Notes: generated by a model not told the origin, from the sequence alone. A stretch of 64,000 nt of DNA from Kineosporia corallincola (GCF_018499875.1 NZ_JAHBAY010000023.1:28657-92656); one strand, 5' to 3'; counted from the stretch's first letter, positions 1 through 8,647 are shown. Translations and numbers: made by a program.

Positions 1-503
1 CCGACACCGGTGCCCAGCGTCAGGCAGATCGCCCGGCGGAAGCCCCGGGCCGCCCCGGCCGCGTACTCGCCCAGGCCGAAGGCGTCCGCGTCGTTGAGGA
101 AGACCACCCGGCCGGGCGCCGCGGGCAGCCCGGCGGTGAAGGCGGCGCGCACGTCGAACCCGTTCAGCGCCTCGAACTTGCCCACGCCCTCGAACCGGCC
201 GATCCCGGCGTCGTAATCGAACGGGCCGGGCATCGCGATGCCCCAGTCCGTGCCCGGCGCGACGTCCAGCCAGGCCGCCCCCTCCAGCAGGGTCTGCACG
301 AAAGATGCCGCCGAGCAGTCCGGTTCGACGTGCCAGCGACGCATCCGGGTCACCGACGGAAGCGCCGCGTCCAGCGACACCAGCGCCGCGGTGAGATGCG
401 AACCGCCGACCTCCAGCACCGGAACGGCTGATCGCACAACGGATTCCGGGCGCACGGCAGCCCCGGGACCGGGCGTGGCTTCAGGGCGGACGTCGGCGCT
501 CAC
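1..503 (-). CDS. ROK-family sugar kinase (glucokinase-like), C-terminus cut off by window edge
   Basis: This is the N-terminal part of a ROK-type sugar kinase; the reading frame runs off base 1. The visible protein has an ATPase-type first strand (VLEVGGSHLTAAL), then the ROK motif with the catalytic Asp (FLNDADAFGLGE) and the phosphate-binding stretch LTLGTGVG at the truncated end. The family phosphorylates hexoses or N-acyl amino sugars with ATP; some members are repressors, but no N-terminal helix-turn-helix is seen here. The GTG start overlaps the stop of the upstream dehydrogenase (GTGA), so the two are probably translationally coupled. The substrate cannot be told from the sequence. Confidence 0.85.
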   Translation of the reverse strand, partial: MSADVRPEATPGPGAAVRPESVVRSAVPVLEVGGSHLTAALVSLDAALPSVTRMRRWHVEPDCSAASFVQTLLEGAAWLDVAPGTDWGIAMPGPFDYDAGIGRFEGVGKFEALNGFDVRAAFTAGLPAAPGRVVFLNDADAFGLGEYAAGAARGFRRAICLTLGTGV

Positions 504-1414
504 GGCTCGATCACCACGTTCCGCAGCGGCAGGCCGTCGCGCACCGCCTCGGCCTGCGAGCGCACCAGCGCGGCCACCCGCGGCGCCATGGCCGCGGAGT
601 TGCCGCCCACGTGCGGGGTGATGATGACGTTCTCGAGGTCCCAGAGCGGGTGCCCCGCGGGGAGCGGTTCCGGGTCGGTGACGTCGAGAGCGGCGCGGAT
701 CCGGCCGTCCTTGAGCGCCGCGACCAGATCGTCGGTGACCACCACCGGCCCGCGCGAGACGTTGACGAGCAGGGCGCCGTCCTTCATCGAGGTCAGGAAC
801 GCCGCGTCGGCGAGCCCGCGGGTGGAGGGGCTGAGCGGAACCGCGAGCACCACCACGTCGGCGTGCGGCAGCAGGTCCGGGAGCTCGCCGATCCCGTGCA
901 CGAGCCCACCGGCGTCCGTGCGTGGAGACGACGCGACACGCACCAGGGTGATCTCGAACGGAGCGAGCCGCGTCATGATCGCCCTCCCCACGCCACCCTG
1001 GCCGATCACCAGCACGCGGGAGTCGGCGAGCGACCGGGTGGTGCCGGAGCGCCACTCGCCCCGGCCCGCGGCCCGCACGTACCCGGCCAGCTCACGCTGC
1101 GCGGCGATGATCAGCCCGAGGGTCAGCTCGGCGGTGGAGGTCTCGTGCACCCCGGCCGCGTTGCAGAAGGTGAAGCCCGGCGGCAGCAGCTCCTCGACGC
1201 CGTCGAACCCGATGCTCTGGCTCTGCACCGCGCAGGGGCCGACCTGGCCGAGGGCGGGCAGCACGTCCGGACCGGACATGTACGGCGGCACCACCAGGTC
1301 GAGGTCGGGCCGGGGTGGTGGCCCGTCCAGCGCCCACCGCACCACCTCGATGCCGGGCAGCCCGGACAGGGCCTGAACGAGCTCGTCACTGGGCAGACTG
1401 ACCACGATCGTCAT
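500..1414 (-). CDS. D-isomer-specific 2-hydroxyacid dehydrogenase family protein
   Basis: A 304-residue NAD(P)-dependent 2-hydroxyacid dehydrogenase. The Rossmann glycine motif VLVIGQGGVGRAI is central, followed by the family signature around LLVNVSRGPVV (substrate-binding Arg) and a C-terminal ITPHVGGNS with the catalytic His. The Glu/Asp partner lies in ALDVTDPEPLP. I chose the ATG that begins MTIVVSLP because the frame upstream of it has no family similarity. It lies upstream of and overlaps the ROK kinase gene by 4 bases, suggesting a short sugar-acid/sugar operon. The substrate is unknown (glyoxylate/hydroxypyruvate-type is possible). Confidence 0.9.
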   Translation of the reverse strand: MTIVVSLPSDELVQALSGLPGIEVVRWALDGPPPRPDLDLVVPPYMSGPDVLPALGQVGPCAVQSQSIGFDGVEELLPPGFTFCNAAGVHETSTAELTLGLIIAAQRELAGYVRAAGRGEWRSGTTRSLADSRVLVIGQGGVGRAIMTRLAPFEITLVRVASSPRTDAGGLVHGIGELPDLLPHADVVVLAVPLSPSTRGLADAAFLTSMKDGALLVNVSRGPVVVTDDLVAALKDGRIRAALDVTDPEPLPAGHPLWDLENVIITPHVGGNSAAMAPRVAALVRSQAEAVRDGLPLRNVVIEP

Positions 1415-1463
1415 GCGGCAGAGCCTTACATCCCGATGTGTCCGACCGCCAGGGGTAGGCAGG

Positions 1464-2366
1464 TCATGTCCGGCCGACAAGGTCTTCGCGCGGTGGTGGT
1501 TCGGCCAGGTCCACGGCGAGGGCCAGCTCGCGCAGGTCATCCGGCGGCAGGTGCGGGTCGAGCGCTGCCCGGGTGGCCCGCTCCCGGGCGCCGAACGTGG
1601 TCGGGCGGTCGAAGAGCGTCGAATAGGGGACGACGTCAGCGGCCGCGACCCGCACCCCGTCGAACCGCAGCACGCCGCCGTCCTCCTCGGAGGCGGGCGA
1701 CACCCTGGACGACGCCATGGCCAGCGCTGTGGACGGCGCTGTGGACGGCGCTGTGGACGACACCCCGAGGTCGTCGCGCCCGATCACGGCGAGCACCTCG
1801 TCGGGTTCGTCGGTCTCCTCGGCCAGTTCGTCCACCAGCACGGCGCGCACCACCAGCCGGCCGGCCTGCGGCACCCCGGCGGCGCAGGGACTCTCGCCGT
1901 CGAGCCGGTACACGCCGTTGCGCCGGCGGCACAGGGTCAGGGGCATCGGGCCGGCCGGACCGGGAGCACCGGCCCGGGCCGTGTGATCGGGCCAGGCCGT
2001 GTGATCGGCCCGGCCGCCGAACCCCGCTCCGACACCGGCGAAACAGGTTCCGGTGAGCGCCTCGGCGAAGAGGCGGCGCTGCTGTTCCGGGGACCCCTGC
2101 TCGGCCAGGGCCCGCAGGAAGAGCGAGTGGCCGTGCAGCAGCAGGGCGAGGTGCGGGGCGCTCGCCGCGAGCAGGCGGTGCACCTCGGCCAGCGTGGTCA
2201 CCGAGCACTGCGGACCGCCGAACCGGGCCGGCACGGTGAGGCCCAGCAGTCCGGACGCGGCGAGCGCGGCCGGTCCAGGGGTAACGCCACCGACACACCA
2301 GGACAGCAGTCGCCCGGCCGCCGCCAGGGCCTCGGCGTCGGGGGCGTGGGTCCGGGTCATCACCAT
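1464..2366 (-). CDS. Short acyl-CoA-dehydrogenase-like protein
   Basis: A roughly 300-residue protein resembling the N-terminal and middle domains of acyl-CoA dehydrogenases: an N-terminal helical part with LGLTVPARFGGPQ, the middle part with TCFAGVGAGFGG in the flavin/substrate region, and a beta-domain-like stretch near YRLDGESPCAAG. The usual C-terminal four-helix domain carrying the catalytic Glu is essentially missing: family members are about 380 residues and this one ends soon after the beta domain. A tandem APST repeat (about residues 210-222) lies in an insertion. The start is ATG at 2366 or 2360. It may be a flavoprotein with altered chemistry or an inactive remnant. It is 49 bases upstream of the 2-hydroxyacid dehydrogenase on the same strand. 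Confidence 0.75.
   Translation of the reverse strand: MVMTRTHAPDAEALAAAGRLLSWCVGGVTPGPAALAASGLLGLTVPARFGGPQCSVTTLAEVHRLLAASAPHLALLLHGHSLFLRALAEQGSPEQQRRLFAEALTGTCFAGVGAGFGGRADHTAWPDHTARAGAPGPAGPMPLTLCRRRNGVYRLDGESPCAAGVPQAGRLVVRAVLVDELAEETDEPDEVLAVIGRDDLGVSSTAPSTAPSTALAMASSRVSPASEEDGGVLRFDGVRVAAADVVPYSTLFDRPTTFGARERATRAALDPHLPPDDLRELALAVDLAEPPPREDLVGRT
1718..1760. repeat. Tandem 12-bp coding repeat
   Basis: About three and a half copies of a 12-bp unit (GCTGTGGACGGC on the plus strand) lie in frame inside the acyl-CoA-dehydrogenase-like gene and encode the peptide repeat STAP on the minus strand. Length polymorphism at this site would keep the frame. Confidence 0.8.
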
Positions 2367-2567
2367 GGCGCCAGGATGCTGGACGACGGCCGCGCGGGGA
2401 ATGACCCGGCGCACAGCTCACAGCGAAAAGACGCCGATGCGACGCGATCACTCCCGTTCGGTCACGTCAGAACGGGCAACGTGAACGGAGGGTGAAGTCC
2501 GAGACCCTGAAAAGGCGCTGCGGATACCGCAAGTCGATCCTCGACATCGCACACCCTATCTCCTATC

Positions 2568-3542
2568 TCAGCTTTGGTGCACCCCAAGCGTGGAACGGCC
2601 GAGGTCCAGACCCTCCAGCCCGGCCAGGTCGGAGAGCGTGAGCAGGTCGCCGACGCGGTGCAGCCTCGGCTCCACGGTGGGGGCCCGGCGGGTGGCGATC
2701 GTGGCGATGTGGGCGATGAACGGCAACTGGTGACGCCCGGACGCCCAGCTGGTCACGCTGTCCGGGCCCTGCCCGGCGCGGGCCACCACCTGCCAGCCGT
2801 CGGTGCCCGGCAGGTGGAAGGCCGGGGGCAGCCGGTCCGCCCCGCGCACCCGGGTCAGGCCCCGCAGCAGCGCGGTGCTGAGCGCGTCGCCGGTGGCGAA
2901 CCAGGTGCGCACCGGGCGGCCCAGGCTCGCGGTGAGCCGGCTCTGGCCGGGGAAGTCCACCCGGGCCATCGTGCGGCGGGTGCCGTCGGGCAGCGTGATC
3001 CGCTGCCGGCCGCTGAAGTTCAGCACCTCCTCACCGGTGGCCGGGTCGGTGAAGAAGTGACCGAGCAGGGCGTAGGTGGAACCGGTGTCGGCCGCGTTCT
3101 CCGGGTCACCGGCGCCGAGCACCACGCCGATCTCGACCGGGTCGGCCATCGAGACGGTGCCCGGGCTGTGCGCCACCGCGTCCCGGGCCAGCAGTCCGGC
3201 CAGCACCGGGATCAGCCGGGCCCCGGCCAGGATCGGTGTGCGGGTGTGCAGCCCGGCCAGCTCCGACAGGTAGGCGGCGTGGTCACCGATCTCGACCAGG
3301 GCGGCGCCGGCCGCGGTGACCCGCTCGGCGACCCGCCGGTCGTGCCGGCCCGAGGCGTCCACCACCACCGTGGCCTGCCCGGCGGCGTGGTGCAGGTCGG
3401 CCAGGTCGCCGCGCCAGCGCACGGTCTGCTCGTAGCGGCCCGGGTCACGCCCGGCCAGCACCGCGGTGACGCCGTTGCGCCCCAGTTCGGCGGCGACGGC
3501 CTGGCCGACCGCACCCTGACCGTCGAGGACAAGTGCCCGCAC
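2568..3542 (-). CDS. Saccharopine dehydrogenase-like NAD(P)-binding oxidoreductase
   Basis: A 324-residue protein beginning with a Rossmann fold (ALVLDGQGAVGQAVA, then VLAGRD after strand 2) and continuing as in the saccharopine dehydrogenase/trans-acting enoyl reductase superfamily (VVDASGRHD, VEIGDHAAYL). It is probably soluble, with no clear membrane segment. It stands alone between the acyl-CoA-dehydrogenase-like gene and the diguanylate cyclase gene. The substrate is unknown; these proteins are often misnamed saccharopine dehydrogenase, so only the fold and cofactor class are supported. Confidence 0.85.
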   Translation of the reverse strand: MRALVLDGQGAVGQAVAAELGRNGVTAVLAGRDPGRYEQTVRWRGDLADLHHAAGQATVVVDASGRHDRRVAERVTAAGAALVEIGDHAAYLSELAGLHTRTPILAGARLIPVLAGLLARDAVAHSPGTVSMADPVEIGVVLGAGDPENAADTGSTYALLGHFFTDPATGEEVLNFSGRQRITLPDGTRRTMARVDFPGQSRLTASLGRPVRTWFATGDALSTALLRGLTRVRGADRLPPAFHLPGTDGWQVVARAGQGPDSVTSWASGRHQLPFIAHIATIATRRAPTVEPRLHRVGDLLTLSDLAGLEGLDLGRSTLGVHQS

Positions 3543-3578
3543 GTGAAGCTCCTTCGTGGATCTACGACCGCTTTCCCA

Positions 3579-5156
3579 CTATGCGTGAGGTTGTCCTGGA
3601 CCGCCCGGCGAGGGCTGCGCGGCGTCGTGATCGCCGCTGCGCGGGCGCGGAACGACGGCGTCCTTGGCCGGTGGAACCGGAACACCGGCCGCCACCACCC
3701 GGTTCCGGCCCTGCTCCTTGGCCCGGTAGAGCGCCGCGTCGGCCCGCTCCGTCACCTGCTGCGGCGTCTCGCCGGGCAGCACGCAGGCCACGCCGACGCT
3801 CGTCGTCATCACCCCGTACGGCTCGTTGCCGGGATGGCTCAGCCGGGCCTGCTCCAGCGCGCCGCGCTGCCGCTCGGCCACCTGCCGGGCCTGGTCCAGG
3901 TCGACGCCGCGGATCAGCAGCAGCAGTTCCTCGCCGCCGTAGCGGTAGATCCGGTCGCCGCCGCGGCTGGTCCGGTCCAGCAGCATCGCCACCGATTGCA
4001 GGGCCAGGTCGCCGGCCTGGTGCCCGAGCCCGTCGTTGTAGGCCTTGAAGTGGTCGAGGTCGAACAGCGCGACGGCGTAGCGCTCCCCCTCCGCCGCCCG
4101 CTCGTCGGCGTCCCGCAGGTCGTCCACCAGCTGGAGCCGGTTGGCGATGCCCATCAGCGGATCGGTGCGGGAGTCGAGCCGCAGCGCGGCGTTCGTGCGC
4201 CGCAGCGCCGAGCCGCGGATCGCCAGCAGCACGCCGACCATGCCGACGCCGATGCTGAGCGCGCCCATCCGGGCGTCCCGTCCGGTGGCCACGATCTGAA
4301 CCGCCGACAGCAGCAGGAACGACACTGTCGGCAGCACCCCGCCGCGATTGCGCGCACCGGTCAGGTCGGCGCGGCCCTCGACCGGCCGGGCCGCCCAGGC
4401 CCCGACACCGATCAGCATCATGCCGATCGACCAGGCCGGGTCGAGCAGGCTGTCGCCCACCAGGTAGGTCTGCCCGAGCAGCGGCGGTGCCCAGGCCACG
4501 AAGGTGCCGGCCTCCACCACCAGTCCGGCCAGCACCGCGCCGAGCCCCCAGTTGTGGCGCAGCTGAAGCGATCCGGCGACCACGGCCTGGATCATCACCA
4601 TCGCGATCGAGACGTAGACGAAGGGGTAGGCCAGGATCGTCACGACCGCCACCGGCCCCAGCGTCGACCTCTCGATCTGCGGCCAGAGCAGCACCAGCAG
4701 CAGCACGCAGACGGCGGCACCCAGCGGGGCCAGCTCCATCCAGGACAGATCGCGGCGACGGGTGCGGGCCCGGCCCAGCCGGCGCAGCCCGGCGGCCGAG
4801 ACCACCCCGGCGCCGAGCCACAGCACGTCGGAGACCGTGGGCGAGGGCGGATATCTGCCGGTCAGCACGAAGCCGTCGTAGATCACCACGGCGGCCAGCC
4901 AGCACAGCTGGCCGGTCAGCAGCAGGCCCCAGCCCTCGCGGTCCGGGGCGCTGCCCGCCGCGGTCCGGGCGAGCAGGGTGCCCAGCACCGCCACCCCGCC
5001 GGACACCACCCAGTGCGCGCAGGTCAGCCACAGCCCGAGCTCGCTCCCGGTCAGGGGCACGGCGACGAGCAGCCCCAGGCACACCAGCGCGAGGCCGAGC
5101 AGCACCGCCCGGGCCCGGTGTGCGGGCCCGGCGGCGCGATCCACCGAGGCAGCCAT
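3579..5156 (-). CDS. Membrane-anchored diguanylate cyclase (GGDEF domain)
   Basis: About 525 residues: roughly eight to ten hydrophobic segments in the first 315 residues, then a C-terminal GGDEF domain. The active-site loop reads GGEEL (about residues 407-411), an accepted GG[D/E]EF variant with Leu in the last place. The metal-binding FDLDHFKAYND and the family GHQAGD segment are intact, and an inhibitory-site RxxD (RGGD) sits exactly five residues before the loop, so product inhibition by c-di-GMP is likely. I chose ATG 5156 because GGGAGGGGG lies just upstream; a GTG at 5177 would overlap that ribosome-binding site. The N-terminal membrane region resembles none I can name and may be a sensor. 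Confidence 0.9.
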   Translation of the reverse strand: MAASVDRAAGPAHRARAVLLGLALVCLGLLVAVPLTGSELGLWLTCAHWVVSGGVAVLGTLLARTAAGSAPDREGWGLLLTGQLCWLAAVVIYDGFVLTGRYPPSPTVSDVLWLGAGVVSAAGLRRLGRARTRRRDLSWMELAPLGAAVCVLLLVLLWPQIERSTLGPVAVVTILAYPFVYVSIAMVMIQAVVAGSLQLRHNWGLGAVLAGLVVEAGTFVAWAPPLLGQTYLVGDSLLDPAWSIGMMLIGVGAWAARPVEGRADLTGARNRGGVLPTVSFLLLSAVQIVATGRDARMGALSIGVGMVGVLLAIRGSALRRTNAALRLDSRTDPLMGIANRLQLVDDLRDADERAAEGERYAVALFDLDHFKAYNDGLGHQAGDLALQSVAMLLDRTSRGGDRIYRYGGEELLLLIRGVDLDQARQVAERQRGALEQARLSHPGNEPYGVMTTSVGVACVLPGETPQQVTERADAALYRAKEQGRNRVVAAGVPVPPAKDAVVPRPRSGDHDAAQPSPGGPGQPHA

Positions 5157-5272
5157 GCCGCGTCCCCCTCCCGGCACCGACGTCCCCTGCTGGATCGGCG
5201 GGCGTCCACCCGCACTTGACCGATACCGGCGACCCGGCCGGACATATCTCGCCGACCGGGCGGCACCGGGGC

Positions 5273-5800
5273 ATGATCGGCTTCATGACCGGCATCCCGA
5301 CCGCGCCCCTTCTCGTCGTCATCGGCCCCTCGGGCAACGGCAAGTCCACCCTCGGCACCGCGCTCGGCGCCGCCCTCGGGGTGCCCTTCGAAGACGCCGA
5401 CGACCTGCACCCCACCGCCAACGTCGCGAAGATGACGGCCGGCATCCCGCTGACCGACGACGACCGCGCGCCCTGGCTGACCACGGTGCACGAGCACCTC
5501 GCCGCGGCGTCCGGCAGCGGGCTGGTGATGGCCTGCTCCGCGCTGCGGCGGCGTTACCGCGACCGGCTGCGGGAAGAGCTGCCGCAGCTGGGTTTCGTCG
5601 CCCCGGAGGTGTCGCGGGAGGTGCTGACCCGGCGGGTCGCCCAGCGACAGGGCCACTACATGCCGTCGAGCCTGGTCGACTCCCAGCTCGCCGCCTACGA
5701 GCCGCTGCTGCCCGACGAGCCGGGCCTCCCGCTGAACGGCGAGGACGAGCCCGGCGCGCTGGTCGGCCAGGTCCGGCGCTGGCTCGCGAATCGTCCCTGA
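5273..5800 (+). CDS. gntK: Gluconokinase (GntK type)
   Basis: A 175-residue P-loop kinase that phosphorylates D-gluconate to 6-phosphogluconate. The Walker A motif is GPSGNGKST near the N-terminus, followed by the family signature FEDADDLHP and KMTAGIPLTDDDRAPWL, then CSALRRRYRD and QRQGHYMPSSLVDSQ, all hallmarks of the GntK family. A second in-frame ATG at 5285 is an alternative start. It stands just upstream of the dehydratase operon but is separated by a roughly 100-bp gap with its own possible control region, so co-transcription is uncertain. The adjacent LacI locus does not touch it. Confidence 0.93.
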   Translation: MIGFMTGIPTAPLLVVIGPSGNGKSTLGTALGAALGVPFEDADDLHPTANVAKMTAGIPLTDDDRAPWLTTVHEHLAAASGSGLVMACSALRRRYRDRLREELPQLGFVAPEVSREVLTRRVAQRQGHYMPSSLVDSQLAAYEPLLPDEPGLPLNGEDEPGALVGQVRRWLANRP

Positions 5801-5819
5801 CCGCGCCGGATCTCCCTGC

Positions 5820-5838
5820 TGCAACGTTGGTGCAACGT
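5820..5838. promoter_or_regulatory. Direct repeat TGCAACGT x2 ahead of the dehydratase operon
   Basis: Two copies of TGCAACGT start 11 bp apart (5820 and 5831), about one helical turn, and between them CGTTG-GTG-CAACG forms a perfect inverted repeat (5825-5837). The site lies 60-80 bp upstream of the first dehydratase gene, where an operator or activator site would sit. The TGCAACG core also occurs in the LacI-type operator at 14263. Confidence 0.45.
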
Positions 5839-5897
5839 CGCGCGTGGCACGGTGACGGCGTCGCCGGACGGAGCCGTCCGGCCCCAGGGAGGTTGCG

Positions 5898-6329
5898 ATG
5901 CCCGAACCCGCCTTCGATCCCGCCACCGACTACCCGGTCAGCACGAAGCGCCCGGACCTGCTGAGAACTCCCACGGGCAAGCCGATCTCCGAGCTGACGA
6001 TGCAGAACGTGGTGTCCGGGCGGGTGCAGCCGGAAGACCTCCGCATCGCTCCGGGCACCCTGCGGATCCAGGCCGAGGTGGCCGACGCCTCCGGCCGCCC
6101 GCAGCTCGGGCAGAACTTCCGCCGGGCCGCCGAGCTGATCGCGGTCTCCGACGCCCGGGTGCTCGAGATGTACAACGCCCTGCGCCCGCACGCCTCCACC
6201 CGGGAACAGCTCCTGGCGATCGCCGACGAGCTGGAGAGCGGCTACGGCGGGCAGGCCACGGCCGCCCTGGTGCGGGAGGCCGCCGAGGTGTACGAACGCC
6301 GCGGCCTGCTGGCCGCCCCCGAGGCCTGA
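5898..6329 (+). CDS. Glycerol/diol dehydratase small subunit
   Basis: The 143-residue small (gamma) subunit of adenosylcobalamin-dependent glycerol/diol dehydratase. The match to the family runs the whole length: DYPVSTKRPDLLRTPTGKP near the start, NFRRAAELIAV, EMYNALRP and LLAIADELE. At 143 residues it has the size of the non-compartment glycerol dehydratase subunit (about 141) and lacks the N-terminal extension that targets the propanediol enzyme to microcompartments. GGGAGG precedes the ATG. It is unusually the first gene of the operon; in known pdu and dha operons the small subunit comes last. Confidence 0.95.
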   Translation: MPEPAFDPATDYPVSTKRPDLLRTPTGKPISELTMQNVVSGRVQPEDLRIAPGTLRIQAEVADASGRPQLGQNFRRAAELIAVSDARVLEMYNALRPHASTREQLLAIADELESGYGGQATAALVREAAEVYERRGLLAAPEA

Positions 6330-6359
6330 CGACCCGCACGACGCTGGAGGAGCCGTTCG

Positions 6360-8072
6360 ATGCCATCCCTTCCGCACCACGAAAACCCCACTCCGCGGCA
6401 CTCTTTGCGCAACCAGATCCTGGAGGACCGGCCCGTCAACCAGGACGGCTTCGTGCAGGAGTGGCCCGAGGTCGGCATGGTCGCGATGGACAGCGAGTTC
6501 GACCCCCGGCCCAGCATCCGGATCGAGAACGGCCGGGTGGCCGAGATGGACGGCCGCGAACGCGCCGACTTCGACTTCCTCGACCAGTTCATCGCCGACC
6601 ACGCGATCGACGTGGACGCCGCCGAGCGGGCCATGGCACTCGGCCCGGGCACGGTGGCCCGCATGCTGGTCGACCCGAACGTGACCCGTGACGAGGTGCT
6701 GCGCACCGCAAGGGGTCTCACGCCGGCCGCGCTGCTGGAGACGGTGCGGCGGATGAACATCGTCGAGATCATGATGGGCATGCAGAAGATGCGCGCCCGG
6801 CGCACGCCGGCCAACCAGGCGCACTGCACCAGCGCCCGGGACAACCCGCTCCAGGTGGCGATGGAGGCCGCCGAGGCGTCGCTGCGCGGGTTCTCCGAAC
6901 TCGAGACCACGCTCGGCGTGGTGCGTTACGCACCGCTGGTGGCGATCGCGCTCCAGGTCGGCGGCCAGGTGGGACGCGGCGGCCGGCTCACCCAGTGCGC
7001 GCTGGAGGAGGCCACCGAACTCGACCTGGGCATGCGCGGCATCACCGCCTACGCCGAGACCATCTCGGTCTACGGCACCGAGTCGGTGTTCGTCGACGGC
7101 GACGACACCCCCTGGTCCAAGGCGTTTCTCGCGGCCGCCTACGCCTCCCGCGGGATCAAGATGCGCTTCACCTCCGGCACCGGCTCCGAGGTGCAGATGG
7201 GCAACGCCGAGGGCCGTTCCATGCTCTACCTGGAGATCCGCTGCATCCTGGTGACGAAGGGCGCCGGGGTGCAGGGCCTCCAGAACGGCTCGATCAGCTG
7301 CATCGGGGTGCCGGGCGCGGTGCCGTCGGGCATCCGCGCGGTGGCGGCCGAGAACATGATCGCCAGCATGCTCGACCTGGAGTGCGCGTCCGGCAACGAC
7401 CAGTCGTTCAGCCACTCCCCGATGCGCCGCACCTCCCGGCTGATGCCGCAGATCATGGCCGGCACCGACTTCGTCTGCTCCGGCTACTCGGCGACCCCCA
7501 ACTACGACAACATGTTCGCCGGTTCCAACGTCGACGCCGAGGACTACGACGACTGGAACGCGATCCAGCGCGACTACCAGATCGACGGCGGGCTCCAGCA
7601 CGTCGGTGAGGCCGAGATCCTGGCCGCCCGGAGCCGGGCCGGGCACGCGCTCCAGGCCGTGTTCGCCCACCTCGGCCTGCCCCCGATCACCGACCGCGAG
7701 ATCGAGACCGCCGTCTACGCGCACGGTTCCAACGACCTGCTGCCCCGCGACGTGCTGGAGGACCTGAAGGGCGCGCAGTCGGTGACGGACCGCGGCGTGA
7801 CCGGTCTCGACCTGGTGAAGGCCCTGCACGAGGGCGGTTTCGCCGACGTCGCCGACCATCTGCTCACCGTGCTGCGGCAGCGGGTGTCCGGCGACCTGCT
7901 CCAGACCAGCGCCATTCTCGACGACAACCTGGAGCCACTGTCGGCGGTGAACGACGCCAACGACTACACCGGCCCGGGCACCGGCTACCGCCCCTCCGGC
8001 GAGCGCTGGGAGCGGATGAAGAGGCTGCGGCACGTGACCAGCGCGGAGAACCCGGAACTGGAGGTCAGCTGA
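6360..8072 (+). CDS. Glycerol/diol dehydratase large subunit
   Basis: The 570-residue catalytic (alpha) subunit; it dehydrates glycerol to 3-hydroxypropionaldehyde or 1,2-propanediol to propionaldehyde by a radical mechanism with adenosylcobalamin. All substrate and metal site residues known from the Klebsiella diol dehydratase structure are present at a constant offset of +12: Gln153, His155, Glu182, Glu233, Gln308, Asp347 and Ser374. Long blocks are near-identical to the family (AETISVYGTE, GDDTPWSKAFL, PNYDNMFAGSN). The N-terminus is about 12 residues longer than enterobacterial forms. Its stop overlaps the ATG of the medium subunit by one base. Glycerol versus diol preference cannot be settled by reading. 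Confidence 0.97.
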   Translation: MPSLPHHENPTPRHSLRNQILEDRPVNQDGFVQEWPEVGMVAMDSEFDPRPSIRIENGRVAEMDGRERADFDFLDQFIADHAIDVDAAERAMALGPGTVARMLVDPNVTRDEVLRTARGLTPAALLETVRRMNIVEIMMGMQKMRARRTPANQAHCTSARDNPLQVAMEAAEASLRGFSELETTLGVVRYAPLVAIALQVGGQVGRGGRLTQCALEEATELDLGMRGITAYAETISVYGTESVFVDGDDTPWSKAFLAAAYASRGIKMRFTSGTGSEVQMGNAEGRSMLYLEIRCILVTKGAGVQGLQNGSISCIGVPGAVPSGIRAVAAENMIASMLDLECASGNDQSFSHSPMRRTSRLMPQIMAGTDFVCSGYSATPNYDNMFAGSNVDAEDYDDWNAIQRDYQIDGGLQHVGEAEILAARSRAGHALQAVFAHLGLPPITDREIETAVYAHGSNDLLPRDVLEDLKGAQSVTDRGVTGLDLVKALHEGGFADVADHLLTVLRQRVSGDLLQTSAILDDNLEPLSAVNDANDYTGPGTGYRPSGERWERMKRLRHVTSAENPELEVS

Positions 8073-8647
8073 TGGCGACCACGACCGCCCCCGGCATCGA
8101 GCTGCGCGAGATCGGCCGGGCCGGGCACGGGACCCGGCCGGACGAGGTGGTGCTCGCCCTCTCCCCCGGGTTCGCCGGGTTCTTCACGAGAACCATCACC
8201 GACATCCCGCACGCGCAGGTGGTCCGGCAGATCCTGGCCGGCATCGAGGAGCAGGGCGGCCAGGCCCGGGTGATCCGGCTGCACGCCACCGCCGACCTGG
8301 CCGCGGTGGCGCACACCGCGGCCCGGCTGTCCGGCTCGGGCATCGGGATCGGCGTGCTGTCGCGCGGCACCAGCATGATCCACCAGAAGGACCTGCCCCG
8401 GCTCAGTTCCCTGGAGCTGTTCCCGCAGTCGCCCCTGATGACGCCCGAGGTGTTCCGGGCGATCGGCCGCAACGCCGCGCAGTACGCCAAGGGCGAGTCG
8501 CCGCAGCCGGTTCCGACCCTGAACGACCAGATGGCCCGGCCCCGCTGGCAGGCCAAGGCCGCCCTGCTGCACCTCAAGGAGTGCGAGCTGCTGGTCAAGG
8601 GTGCACCGGCGACCGAGGTGGAGCCCGTCATCGACGATCCGGCATGA
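8072..8647 (+). CDS. Glycerol/diol dehydratase medium subunit
   Basis: The 191-residue medium (beta) subunit of the dehydratase, which binds the cobalamin together with the large subunit. Matching blocks include RPDEVVLALSP, LSGSGIGIGV, KDLPRLSSLELFPQSPL and NDQMARPRWQAKAAL. The length matches glycerol dehydratase (about 194) rather than PduD (about 224); the roughly 30-residue microcompartment-targeting N-terminus is absent. The gene overlaps the end of the large-subunit gene by one base and its own stop overlaps the reactivase start (ATGA), so the genes are tightly coupled. Confidence 0.95.
   Translation: MATTTAPGIELREIGRAGHGTRPDEVVLALSPGFAGFFTRTITDIPHAQVVRQILAGIEEQGGQARVIRLHATADLAAVAHTAARLSGSGIGIGVLSRGTSMIHQKDLPRLSSLELFPQSPLMTPEVFRAIGRNAAQYAKGESPQPVPTLNDQMARPRWQAKAALLHLKECELLVKGAPATEVEPVIDDPA

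Noticed and set aside
2574..5219. Plus-strand open frame of about 880 codons across two minus-strand genes
   Set aside because: It spans two unrelated, well-supported genes and has shadow-like composition.
5801..5897. A cobalamin riboswitch ahead of the dehydratase operon
   Set aside because: The gap is under 100 bp, too short for the aptamer, and the B12-box core was not seen.
5319..8033. Minus-strand open frame of about 900 codons opposite the gluconokinase and dehydratase genes
   Set aside because: Same antisense effect; composition is His/Val/Gly/Arg-rich with no motifs, while the plus-strand genes are certain.
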